DNA of 64,000 bases from Pseudonocardia sp. HH130629-09. Lineage in GTDB: Bacteria > Actinomycetota > Actinomycetes > Mycobacteriales > Pseudonocardiaceae. Location: the NCBI RefSeq assembly GCF_001294645.1, contig NZ_CP011868.1:3782001-3846000 (forward strand), written 5' to 3'. The position numbers and the translations under genes were made by a program. Positions 11,795-19,693 of this stretch are shown here, one piece after another (the stretch's first letter is position 1; the number at the start of each line of letters is the position of its first letter). Below the pieces are notes generated by a model, which did no database searches, had not been told where the DNA came from, and saw only the letters and a list, made by a program, of their open reading frames with translations.

Positions 11795-13238
11795 CCCCAA
11801 GGGCTTCATGACCACTCCCCGGCAGACGCCGACCCGGCGGCCGGTGGACCTGCGGCTGATGGACTGGCGCGAGGTCTACGAGGACTTCCCGAAGCAGACC
11901 CTCGAGAAGCAGGCCGGGCGCTGCATGAACTGCGGCATCCCGTTCTGTCACCAGGGCTGTCCGCTGGGGAACCTCATCCCCGAGTGGAACGACCTGGTCT
12001 ACCGCCGGGACTGGCGCGAGGCGATCGAGCGGCTGCACGCCACGAACAACTTCCCGGAGTTCACCGGGACGCTGTGCCCCGCCCCGTGCGAGGCGGCGTG
12101 CGTGCTCGCCATCAACGACGACGCGGTCACGATCAAGCAGGTCGAGATCGAGATCATCGACAAGGCGTGGGACGAGGGCTGGGTGCCCCCGATGGTCCCG
12201 GAGGTGAACACCGGGAAGAAGGTCGCCGTCGTCGGGTCCGGGCCGGCCGGGCTGGCCGCCGCCCAGCAGCTGACCCGGGTCGGGCACGACGTCGTCGTGT
12301 TCGAGCGGGCCGACCGCATCGGCGGGCTGCTGCGCTACGGCATCCCCGAGTTCAAGATGGAGAAGGCGCGCCTGGACCGGCGCCTGGAGCAGATGGTCGC
12401 CGAGGGCACCCACTTCCGGGCCTCGGTCGACGTCGGCACCGACATCACCGTCGAGCAGCTGCGCGCCGACTTCGACGCGGTCGTCCTCGCCGGCGGCGCG
12501 ACGGCGTGGCGCGACCTGCCCGCCGAGGGCCGCGACGCCGAGGGCGTCTACCAGGCGATGGAGTTCCTGCCGTGGGCCAACCACGTGCAACAGGGCGACC
12601 TCGACGCACCGCCCATCTCCGCCGAGGGCAAGGACGTCGTGATCATCGGCGGCGGTGACACCGGCGCCGACTGCCTGGGTACCTCGCACCGTCAGGGTGC
12701 GCGCTCGGTGACCCAGCTGGAGATCATGCCGACCCCGCCGGAGCACCGCACCGAGAACATGCCGTGGCCGACCTACCCCATGGTCTACCGCGTCTCCTCG
12801 GCCCACGAGGAGGGCGGCGAGCGGCTGTTCTCGGTCAACACGACCGAGTTCGTGAAGGACGCCGACGGCACGCTCGCCGGCATCCGGATCGTCGAGGTGA
12901 AGCGCGGGGAGTCCGGCTTCGAGCCCATCGAGGGCACCGAGCGGGAGCTCCCGGCGCAGCTGGTGCTGCTCGCGATGGGCTTCGTCGGCCCGGAGAAGGG
13001 CGCCCTGCTGAACGACCTCCAGGTCGACCTCGACGAGCGCGGCAACGTCGCCCGCGACGAGCGCTACATGTCCTCGGTCGACGGCGTGTTCGTCGCCGGT
13101 GACATCGGCCGCGGCCAGTCGCTGATCGTGTGGGCCATCGCCGAGGGCCGCTCCGCGGCGGCGGGTGTGGACGAGTGGCTCACCGGCCGCTCCGTCCTGC
13201 CCCGCCCGATCGACCCGGGTGACCGGCAGATCGCCTGA
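11787..13238 (+). CDS. gltD: Glutamate synthase (NADPH) small subunit
   Basis: The flavin and iron-sulfur subunit that passes electrons from NAD(P)H to GltB. The 483-residue protein has the N-terminal cysteine clusters [17 protein letters not shown] and CPAPCEAAC for two [4Fe-4S] centres. An FAD-binding [13 protein letters not shown] lies at about residue 150 and a second nucleotide-binding GGGDTGADC at about residue 290. The C-terminal [14 protein letters not shown] closes the FAD site. The ATG lies inside the end of gltB, with GGAGG eight bases upstream. A strong hairpin follows the stop. Confidence 0.97.
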
Positions 13239-13252
13239 CGTCGTACGCGGCC

Positions 13253-13285
13253 CGAGGGGCCCGGCCGCACCGGCCGGGCCCCTCG
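13253..13285. terminator. gltBD terminator
   Basis: A perfect 15-base stem (CGAGGGGCCCGGCCG with its complement) closes a CAC loop, 14 bases after the gltD stop. It lies between gltD and the converging hypothetical gene, so it can serve both strands. Confidence 0.75.
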
Positions 13286-13320
13286 CATGTGTCCGGGTGT
13301 GTGCCCGGGTGTCCGTCCGG

Positions 13321-13575
13321 TCAGTCCATGCGGATCAGCTCGAAGGCGTCGTCGCCGATCCAGATCCGCACGCCCTCGGCGTCGTCGGAGATGTAGCCGT
13401 CCTCCTCCTCGCCGAGCTCGCGGATCGCGCCGAGCGCGAGCCGGTCGAACTCGACGACGCCGTCGCCGACGTCGACCGGCCGGTACTCCCGGGCCAGCAA
13501 CGCGGTGCGGCACTCCGTCGCCAGCCACGCCGCGTTCTCCGTACCGACCTCGACCCGCCACCGCTCATCACGCAT
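13321..13575 (-). CDS. Hypothetical protein, 84 residues
   Basis: A small acidic protein (MRDERWRVEVGTENAAWLAT at the N-terminus) with an alternating hydrophobic pattern and a C-terminal GVRIWIGDDAFELIRMD. It has normal high-GC codon use for this genome, so it is likely expressed. No cysteine motif, signal peptide or membrane segment is visible. It converges on gltD across a strong hairpin. I do not recognise a family. Confidence 0.65.
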   Translation of the reverse strand: MRDERWRVEVGTENAAWLATECRTALLAREYRPVDVGDGVVEFDRLALGAIRELGEEEDGYISDDAEGVRIWIGDDAFELIRMD

Positions 13576-13959
13576 GCGACCAGTATGGCCTGCGTCACTC
13601 CGTCCGTCGCCGGTCTTCTACCGGCGGTCGTGACGCACTGCTCCTCATCGGACGCCCACCGTGAGCTGCTCCCGCCCGTCGCGGGCGCGGCGCCGCTCAC
13701 GGTGGCGGGCAAGACAAGAGCCACTGCACCCACAACCCGACGGCAGGTCGGGCGTTGAACCCCGTGACCGGCATCTGCAGAACCGGGAGCCCCTGTCGAT
13801 GCCGGGCACCATCGGGTCATCGGGTACCGCGGCCACGCGCCGCGGGCCCGATGCCCGGTGGTGTAGTCCCCGCCCGCGCGACCGATGAGATCGCCGGGGC
13901 CCGCCGGTCATAAGCGGTGAGCGCCCCGGAATCACCGGGGCCGTGCTCGCGGAGGCACC
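13576..13959. other. 384-base gap with three nested hairpins
   Basis: No credible gene is seen. Three structured blocks follow one another: 13591-13637 (outer arms TGCGTCAC/GTGACGCA, inner arms CGCCGGT/ACCGGCG), 13656-13705 (outer arms around CACCGTGAGC/GCTCACGGTG, inner CGCCCG/CGGGCG), and 13802-13858 (outer CCGGGC/GCCCGG, inner ATCGGG/CCCGAT, then CCGCGG twice). The right end should hold the promoter of the DoxX gene. Confidence 0.5.
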
Positions 13960-14358
13960 ATGACCACCCCCTCCCCCACACGCCGCATACCGGTCGCCGC
14001 GCACCGCGCACTGTGGGTGCTCCAGATCCTGCTCGGACTGTTCTTCGTCCTGGCCTCTGCCCTGCCGAAGTTCTGGGGCGACCCGTTCGCCGTCGCGATC
14101 TTCGACGGGATCGGCCTCGGCCAGTGGCTGCGCTACGTCGTCGCCTTCCTCGAGCTGGCCGGCGGGATCGGGCTGTGCATCCCGCGCCTCGCCGCCCCGG
14201 CCGCCGCCGGGCTCGTCCTGCTGATGATCGGTGCGGCGCTCACCCAGGCCTTCGTCCTGCACGGCGGGGTACTCGTCGTCACGCCCCTCGTCCTCGGCGC
14301 CCTGGCTGCCGTGATCGCGGTCACGCGACGGAACGAGACGCTCGCCACGCATCGCTGA
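13960..14358 (+). CDS. DoxX family membrane protein
   Basis: A 132-residue integral membrane protein with four predicted helices: VLQILLGLFFVLASALPKFW, YVVAFLELAGGIGLCIP, AAGLVLLMIGAALTQAFVL and LVVTPLVLGALAAVIAV. The Gly-rich LELAGGIGL and the early Lys/Pro after helix 1 match the DoxX/DoxD-like family, often linked to redox or thiosulfate metabolism without a firm general role. It is preceded by GGAGGCACC at good spacing. It stands alone, with a structured non-coding region upstream. Confidence 0.8.
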   Translation: MTTPSPTRRIPVAAHRALWVLQILLGLFFVLASALPKFWGDPFAVAIFDGIGLGQWLRYVVAFLELAGGIGLCIPRLAAPAAAGLVLLMIGAALTQAFVLHGGVLVVTPLVLGALAAVIAVTRRNETLATHR

Positions 14359-14460
14359 CCTGCGTTTACGCTCAGCGATCGTCGGGCATGCCCAACGGGA
14401 GAAGACCGTTCCGGATACCCCGGTTCGCCCAGTCAGTCCCGTACAGGGGAGGAACCCGCC

Positions 14461-15357
14461 ATGGCCGACCGCCACGTCAAGCCGGTCGACGACGGCTGGA
14501 CCGTCGAGAAGGAAGACGCCCGACGCCCGAGTGCCCGTACGAGCACCCAGGCCGAGGCCATCACCCGGGCGGTGGAGATCATCGCCAACGACGGCGGCGG
14601 CAACCTCGTCGTCCACGGTACCGACGGCTCGGTGCGCGAGCGCCGCTCCATCGAGCCCGACGCCGACGCCGGCACCGCCACGAAGGCCGCCGCGGGCGCC
14701 ACCGCCACCGCGGTCAAGGACACCACGTCGAAGGCCGCCGACTCGATCGGGAAGGCCGCCGACTCGATCGGCTCCGACACCCGGACGACCGCCAAGAAGG
14801 TCGCCGGCGAGACCGGTGACGGCGTCTCGAAGGCCGCCGACGCCGTCAAGGAGGGCGCCGACACGGTGGCCGCCGAGGCGCGCAAGGTCACCACGAACGG
14901 CAAGACCCCGAAGAACGCCGGCAAGGCCGCGGCCCGGGCGGCCAAGGCCACCGGTGGGAAGCTCGCCGGCACCGCCGAGCGGACCGGCAAGCAGGTCGCC
15001 GGCGAGGCCCGGGCGTCCGCGGAGCGGTCCGCCGGGACCGTCAAGGCCGTCGCCGACCAGGGCGCCCGGTCCGCGGTGCGCACCGCGGACCGGGCCGCTC
15101 GGGTGAGCGCCCGCGTCGAGGAGGACCTCGACGACTCGGGGGCCCGCCTGGCCCGCATGCTGTACGAGAACGGCGAGCGTGCCGCCGCGAAGCTCGACGA
15201 CTTCGCCCTGCGCGTCTACAAGCCGCTGAACCCGATCCGGTTCACCAGCCGCGTCGCCGCCGGGGCGGTCGCCACCGCGTTCGGCGTGACCGGTGCGGTC
15301 ACCGCGCGCGCGGGCAAGCTGTTCCAGCGCGGGACCCGCAAGGCCACCGGCCGCTGA
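14461..15357 (+). CDS. DUF2188 protein with long Ala/Lys-rich helical repeat region
   Basis: A 298-residue protein. Residues 1-65 match DUF2188 (RHVKPVDDGWTVEKEDARRP, then a helix with AITRAVEIIANDGGGNLVVH and DGSVRERRSI). Residues 75-235 are built of Ala, Lys, Thr and Asp with repeated KAADSIGKAADSIG-like units, resembling LEA-like or histone-H1-like helical tails. The DNA holds a direct repeat of 20 identical bases with a 21-base period at 14731-14771. The last 60 residues (YKPLNPIRFTSRVAAGAVAT) have one mildly hydrophobic helix. It is basic overall, so DNA or membrane contact is possible, but the function is unknown. A 20-base hairpin follows. Confidence 0.8.
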   Translation: MADRHVKPVDDGWTVEKEDARRPSARTSTQAEAITRAVEIIANDGGGNLVVHGTDGSVRERRSIEPDADAGTATKAAAGATATAVKDTTSKAADSIGKAADSIGSDTRTTAKKVAGETGDGVSKAADAVKEGADTVAAEARKVTTNGKTPKNAGKAAARAAKATGGKLAGTAERTGKQVAGEARASAERSAGTVKAVADQGARSAVRTADRAARVSARVEEDLDDSGARLARMLYENGERAAAKLDDFALRVYKPLNPIRFTSRVAAGAVATAFGVTGAVTARAGKLFQRGTRKATGR

Positions 15358-15371
15358 GTCCCCGCCGTACC

Positions 15372-15414
15372 ACGACGGTGCCCCCGCCGACCTCGTCGGC
15401 GGGGGCACCGTCGT
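15372..15414. terminator. 20-base perfect stem between convergent genes
   Basis: The arms 15372-15391 and 15395-15414 pair perfectly over 20 bases around a CTC loop. It lies between the stop of the DUF2188 gene and the stop of the NYN-LOTUS gene on the other strand, so it can terminate both. Confidence 0.85.
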
Positions 15415-15420
15415 GTGTGG

Positions 15421-16580
15421 TCAGGACGTCGGGCGCAGCACGTAGTCGCCGGTGTCGTCGCTCCACTCCATCTCGATGAGGTCCCGGGCGCGGGCCGCCT
15501 TGGCGAAGGACAGGAAGCTGCCGAAGCCGTAGCGCTTCTCGGAGAAGTCCGGCACCCGCCTCCGGAGCTGGTTCTTCAGCCCGGACAGCTGCGGCGGGTC
15601 CCCGGCCGCGGCGATCTCCCGCACCACGTCGACGAGCAGCGCGAACGCGTCGTGGTCGGCGTCCGGGTCGTCGGGCAGCGCCACCTCGGGGTCGCCCTGC
15701 GCCGCACCGGTGGTCAGCGTGACCGCGCCGCGGTCCTGCAGGTGGCGCAGCAGCTCGCCGAAGCCGCGGAACCCGTGGTCGGACTCGTCGAAGGTCGGGT
15801 CCTTGCGCAGGATCGCGCGCTTGAGCCGGGACGCCAGGACCGGACCGTCGGCCTGGCGGGTCAGCCCGCCGAGGGTGCTGACGACGAGGCCCGCGAGGTC
15901 GCGCTCCTCGGCCCCGGTGGTGGCGGTGTCGTCGCTGCCGTCGGAGAAGGTGACGTCGAACGGGTCCGGCGGGACGACCGGGACCGGTTCCGGTTCCGGG
16001 GTCGCGACCGGGGCGGGCGTCGGGACCGGTCCCGCGGCCGGAGCCGGTACGGGGCGGGGGCTCCCCGGCGACGACGCGGCGGCGCGGGCGCCTGGGTCGG
16101 CTCGACACCGGGGAGCCGGTCGTAGAACAGGAACTCGTCGCAGGCGGGCGGCAGCAGCGCCGAGGTCGAGGACTGCACGCCGATCCCGATGACGCGCTTG
16201 TCCAGCTCACGCAGCTTGTGCATGAGCGGGGTGAAGTCGGAGTCGCCGGTGCCGATGGCGAAGGTGGTGATGAACCCCCGCTCGTAGGCGAGCTCTATCG
16301 CGTCGACGGCGAGCTTGATGTCCGCCGCGTTCTTGCGGGAGCCGCCGATCCGCTGCGGGATCTCGATGAGCTCGACCTGGGCGCGGGCCATCAGGCGGCG
16401 GTCCTCGTCGAAGGAGGACCAGTCGGCGTAGGCACGGCGGACCACGACCCGCCCGCGCTCGGCGAGCGCGTCGGCCACCGGGCCGAAGTCGAACGGCACG
16501 ACCCCGAGCCCGTCGCGGGCGCCGATCGCGAGGTTCTCATAGTCGAGCAGCAGTGCGATACGTTCGTCCTCGTGGGCCAC
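15421..16580 (-). pseudogene. NYN domain protein with two LOTUS (OST-HTH) domains, frameshifted in the linker
   Basis: The N-terminal part (16580 down to about 16100) is a NYN nuclease-like domain with the acidic residues of a PIN-type site: LLLDYENLAIGA, KNAADIKLAVDAIELAY and AIGTGDSDFTPLMHKLREL. After a Pro/Ala linker the downstream part (15900-15421) lies in another frame. It encodes two LOTUS modules: DGPVLASRLKRAILRKDPTF with HGFRGFGELLRHL, and PQLSGLKNQLRRRVPDF with YGFGSFLSFAKAARA. The change is a -1 shift, as from one lost base between about 16030 and 16110, for example CCC read as CC. Such proteins are thought to bind and cut RNA. I call it broken as given; a sequencing error would make it a full gene of about 387 residues. 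The start is GTG. Confidence 0.8.
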
Positions 16581-16634
16581 CGCGGGATCCTAATGCGCTG
16601 GCCCGTGCGGCCGCCCGCAGGGCACGCTGCACCG

Positions 16635-17207
16635 ATGCGCGCGGAGGACGTCGAGGACGCGGTGGCGGTCCTGGTCCGGGCCCTGGAGCCGGTTCCCGAC
16701 GACGGCTGGTCCGCCCCGGCCGGGCCGCTGGGGTGGTCGTGCCGGGACACCGCGGTGCACGTCGCGGACGACCTGTTCGGCTACGCGGCACAGGTGGCGC
16801 TCGCCCTCCCCGACGACTACCCGCCGTTCGAGGTCGTGGTGCCCGAGGGCGTCGGCACCGCCGGGCTGCTGCAGGTCGTCGCGACGGGCGGGGCGATGCT
16901 CGCCGCGGCCGTCCGGACCGCACCGCCGGGGGTGCGCGGCTGGCACCCGTTCGGCGACGCGGACGCGGCCGGGTTCGCGGCGATGGGCGTCGTCGAGGTC
17001 CTGGTGCACACCCACGACATCACCCGCACGACCGCCCCGGGGTGGACGCTGCCCCCGGAGCCGTGCCGGGACGTGCTCGCCCGGCTGTGGCCCGGCGTCG
17101 ACGCGGGCGACGACCCGGCCGGGGCGCTGCTCCACCACACCGGCCGGGCGTCGTGGCGCAGTGTGCCCGCCCCCGTCCGGTGGCGCTGGCACGGCGCGCC
17201 GCGCTGA
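16635..17207 (+). CDS. Maleylpyruvate isomerase/DinB-like mycothiol-type protein
   Basis: A 190-residue protein that fits the actinobacterial family with a maleylpyruvate-isomerase-like four-helix bundle and potential metal-binding histidines. The helix RDTAVHVADDLFGYAAQVAL carries the first His, and VVEVLVHTHDITRT carries further histidines. Members bind a metal and may use mycothiol; most have no assigned substrate. I use the ATG at 16635 (MRAEDVEDAVAVL), where homology begins; an in-frame ATG at 16593 would add 14 residues. It is divergent from the NYN-LOTUS gene, which starts at 16580. Confidence 0.72.
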   Translation: MRAEDVEDAVAVLVRALEPVPDDGWSAPAGPLGWSCRDTAVHVADDLFGYAAQVALALPDDYPPFEVVVPEGVGTAGLLQVVATGGAMLAAAVRTAPPGVRGWHPFGDADAAGFAAMGVVEVLVHTHDITRTTAPGWTLPPEPCRDVLARLWPGVDAGDDPAGALLHHTGRASWRSVPAPVRWRWHGAPR

Positions 17208-17253
17208 GGGCGGTCGGTTACCGCCCGGCCCCTACCTCCGGACCGTCGGTGAC

Positions 17254-18126
17254 GTGGCCGGGACCGGACCGGCCGAGGGGATCGGGGTCGCGCAGCTGCT
17301 GCTGAGCCGGAAGGTCCCGGCGACCGGTCAGGTCGTGGAGGTCCCGATCCCGGGGACGGCGTCGCACTTCGCGGCCCGGCCCGCGGTCGTGTGGGTGCCG
17401 CCCGCCTGGTACCGGCGACCCCGGCCACAGCTGCCGGTGATCGTGCTGCTGCACGGGACCCCCGGACGTCCGGTGGACTGGGTGGACTCCGGGGGCGCCG
17501 CCGACGTCGCCGATGCCTGGGCCGCCCAGCACCACGGGGTCGCGCCGATCCTGGTGATGCCCGACGTCAACGGCACCTACACCGCGGACTCCGAGTGCGT
17601 CGACACCCCGACCGCGAAGGTCGAGACCTACCTGACCCGCGACGTGCCACGGGTGGTGAGCTGGCTGTTCGGGACCCGGCCACCGGGACCGGCGTGGGCG
17701 GTGGCGGGGTTGTCCGAGGGCGGCAGCTGCGCGGTGATGCTGGCGCTGCGCCACCCCACGGTCTTCGCCACGTTCGGCGACTACGCCGGGCTGCTCGGCC
17801 CGCGGGTCGGGGACTCCAACGGCGGGGTCCCGGACACCGTCGCCGAGCTGTTCGGCGGGTCGCAGGCCGCGTTCGCCTCGCACGACCCGGCGACGCTGCT
17901 GGCCGCGAACCGCGCCCCCGGGATCGCCGGCTGGTTCGAGGCGGGTGACATCGACACCGACCCGGCCGCCGCCGCACGCACCCTGTCGGCGGTGGCGACC
18001 CGGGCCGGTGTGGAGAACCGGCTGGTGATCGTGCCCGGAGGCGGGCACGACGTCGACCTGTTCTCCCAGGCGCTGGCGGACTCCTACCCCGGGCTCGTGG
18101 GACGGGTGTCGGTCCCCGCGCCCTGA
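17254..18126 (+). CDS. Alpha/beta-hydrolase esterase (mycolyltransferase-like family)
   Basis: A protein of about 290 residues with an alpha/beta-hydrolase fold: IVLLHGTPGRPVDW (oxyanion region), the nucleophile elbow GLSEGGSCAVMLAL (GxSxG), an acidic region at DIDTDPAA, and the terminal histidine in VPGGGHDVDLFSQAL. It resembles the esterase domain of actinobacterial esterase/mycolyltransferase-like proteins, but the usual N-terminal membrane segments are absent. The start is uncertain; I use the GTG at 17254, because longer options overlap the previous gene. It follows the upstream gene closely and converges on modA. Confidence 0.75.
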   Translation: MAGTGPAEGIGVAQLLLSRKVPATGQVVEVPIPGTASHFAARPAVVWVPPAWYRRPRPQLPVIVLLHGTPGRPVDWVDSGGAADVADAWAAQHHGVAPILVMPDVNGTYTADSECVDTPTAKVETYLTRDVPRVVSWLFGTRPPGPAWAVAGLSEGGSCAVMLALRHPTVFATFGDYAGLLGPRVGDSNGGVPDTVAELFGGSQAAFASHDPATLLAANRAPGIAGWFEAGDIDTDPAAAARTLSAVATRAGVENRLVIVPGGGHDVDLFSQALADSYPGLVGRVSVPAP

Positions 18127-18133
18127 CCCGGGG

Positions 18134-18931
18134 TCACGGGGCGCCGAAGCCGGCCGCCCCGAGGACCTGACGACCCTCGTCGCCGTTCACGAACTGCACC
18201 CACTTCTGCGCCAGCTCGGCATTCCTCGTGTTCTTCAGGACGACGCTCGGGTACTGGTTGACCGCCTGCGACGCCTGCGGGATGTCGACGCCCTGCGCCT
18301 GCCCGCCGGACGCGGTGACGTCGGTCCGGTAGACGAGCCCGGCGTCGGCGTTGCCGGTGGTGACCTTCTGCAGCACCGACTTGACGTCCTGCTCCTCCGA
18401 GACCGGCCTGATGTCCACGCCGGCGGCCTGCTCGACCTTCTCCGTCGCCGAGCCGCACGGCACCTGCGGGGCGCAGACCACCGTCCGCAGGTCCGGCTTC
18501 GTCAGGTCCTGCAGCGACGCGATCCGCTTCGGGTTCTGCGGCGCGACCGCGATCTGCAGGGTGTTGGTGGCGAAGACCTCGGGCTGCCCCTGGGCGTTGC
18601 CCGCGTCGGTCACCTTGGTCATGTTGTTCTGGTCGGCCGAGGCAAACACGTCGGCCGGGGCGCCCTGGTTGATCTGCTGGGCCAGGGCCGAGGACCCGGC
18701 GAAGTTGAACACCACGTCGGTGCCGGGGTTGGCGGCCTCGAACTTCTTCTCCAGGTCACCGAAGGTGCCGGTCAGCGACGCCGCGGCGAACACCGTCAGC
18801 GTGCCGCCCTGCGCCTGCCCGCTCGGCTGGGCGGCGGTCCCGCCGCCCCCGTCTCCCCCGCCGCAGCCCGCCACTGCGAACAGCGCCGTCACCGCCAGCG
18901 CGGCCCCGGCCACTCGTCCTCGGATCCTCAC
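18134..18931 (-). CDS. modA: Molybdate ABC transporter substrate-binding lipoprotein
   Basis: A 265-residue ModA-type binding protein. A signal peptide ends in the lipobox VAGCGGG, so it should be anchored outside the membrane. The mature part has the family pattern LTVFAAASLTGTFGDLEKKF, FAGSSALAQQINQGAPADVF, ADAGLVYRTDV, and a C-terminal ELAQKWVQFVNGDEGR. The GTG at 18931 is chosen because GGGAGG is six bases upstream; the GTG at 18937 would leave no spacing. No modB or modC is next to it, so it works with a remote permease or the operon has been split. Confidence 0.92.
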   Translation of the reverse strand: MRIRGRVAGAALAVTALFAVAGCGGGDGGGGTAAQPSGQAQGGTLTVFAAASLTGTFGDLEKKFEAANPGTDVVFNFAGSSALAQQINQGAPADVFASADQNNMTKVTDAGNAQGQPEVFATNTLQIAVAPQNPKRIASLQDLTKPDLRTVVCAPQVPCGSATEKVEQAAGVDIRPVSEEQDVKSVLQKVTTGNADAGLVYRTDVTASGGQAQGVDIPQASQAVNQYPSVVLKNTRNAELAQKWVQFVNGDEGRQVLGAAGFGAP

Positions 18932-18962
18932 GAACACCCTCCCGGGATCGACACCTCGCGCC

Positions 18963-18979
18963 GTTCGTAGATCACGAAC
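18963..18979. promoter_or_regulatory. Inverted repeat upstream of modA
   Basis: GTTCGT and ACGAAC are separated by five bases (AGATC), 32 bases before the modA start. Its size and place fit a dimeric repressor operator. No known regulator is assigned. Confidence 0.3.
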
Positions 18980-19179
18980 TGCGGCTCGGCGGGCATCTTA
19001 TGCACGCAATCACCCGCTGCACACCACCGATCGGCACGCAGGGCCGGTTCTTCGCGCCGTGGCTCGGTCGTCGACTCTCAGTGATCGCTCAGCGTTCTCT
19101 GTGGTTGCTCCGCGCAACGACCGGAAGGCTCCACCGCGGCGGCGGATCATGCTGCCACGACGCAGGAGGACGACGGCGC

Positions 19180-19667
19180 ATGGTGCTGGAGACGCTGGTC
19201 CCGCCGAGGGCCGTGGCCCCGGGTACGACAGTGGAGGGGGCGACCGGCGGGCGGGACGCCACCGCCCCGGATCCGGCGGTGCGGCGGCAGAACCTGCTCC
19301 CGCTCGTCGACGACGGCGCGGTGAACCCGACGTGCGCCACGGGCGGCACCGCGGAGTGGGGCAGCACGATCGGGCAGAACGCGTTCGTCCATCGTTCCGG
19401 GTTCGGCGTGACCGCCGACGGCACCGAGGTCTACGTCGCCGGGCCGGCACTGTCGGTGTGCACGCTGGGCAGGCTGCTCGCCGACGCGGGAGTGGTCCGC
19501 GGCAGGGAGCTGGACATCAACCCGGCCTGGGTCAGCGGGACCTACTTCCACGACCGGCACGGGCACGTCCCGCAGGGATTCCCGCTGTTCCTGCCGAGCA
19601 GGTGCCGCCGACCCACTACGTCACGCCGACGATGCGCGACTGGTTCGCCCGGTACCTGCGGTCGTGA
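19180..19667 (+). pseudogene. Truncated and frameshifted phosphodiester glycosidase (NAGPA-like) remnant
   Basis: The frame from 19180 to about 19600 encodes only the C-terminal part of a phosphodiester glycosidase family protein: RQNLLPLVDDGAVNP, EWGSTIGQNAFVHRSGFGV, then ADAGVVRGRELDINPAWVSG. The last part (EQVPPTHYVTPTMRDWFARY) continues in another frame. Adding one C to CTGCCGAGC at about 19600 restores LPEQVPPTHY. About 200 or more residues of the usual N-terminal half are absent. It is thus a fragment with a -1 shift and probably not functional. The upstream boundary is soft; the ATG has GGAGGA ahead of it. Confidence 0.7.
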
Positions 19668-19693
19668 CCGGTCGGCGGATCCCGCCGGGACGG

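Noticed and set aside
13661..13888. Short plus-strand open frame in the 384-base gap
   Set aside because: Arg/Ser/Pro-rich product, no ribosome site and overlap with strong inverted repeats; looks non-coding.
16030..16110. Programmed -1 frameshift in the NYN-LOTUS gene
   Set aside because: No X-XXY-YYZ slippery heptamer is in the needed frame, and three other genes show similar one-base losses, which favours error or decay.
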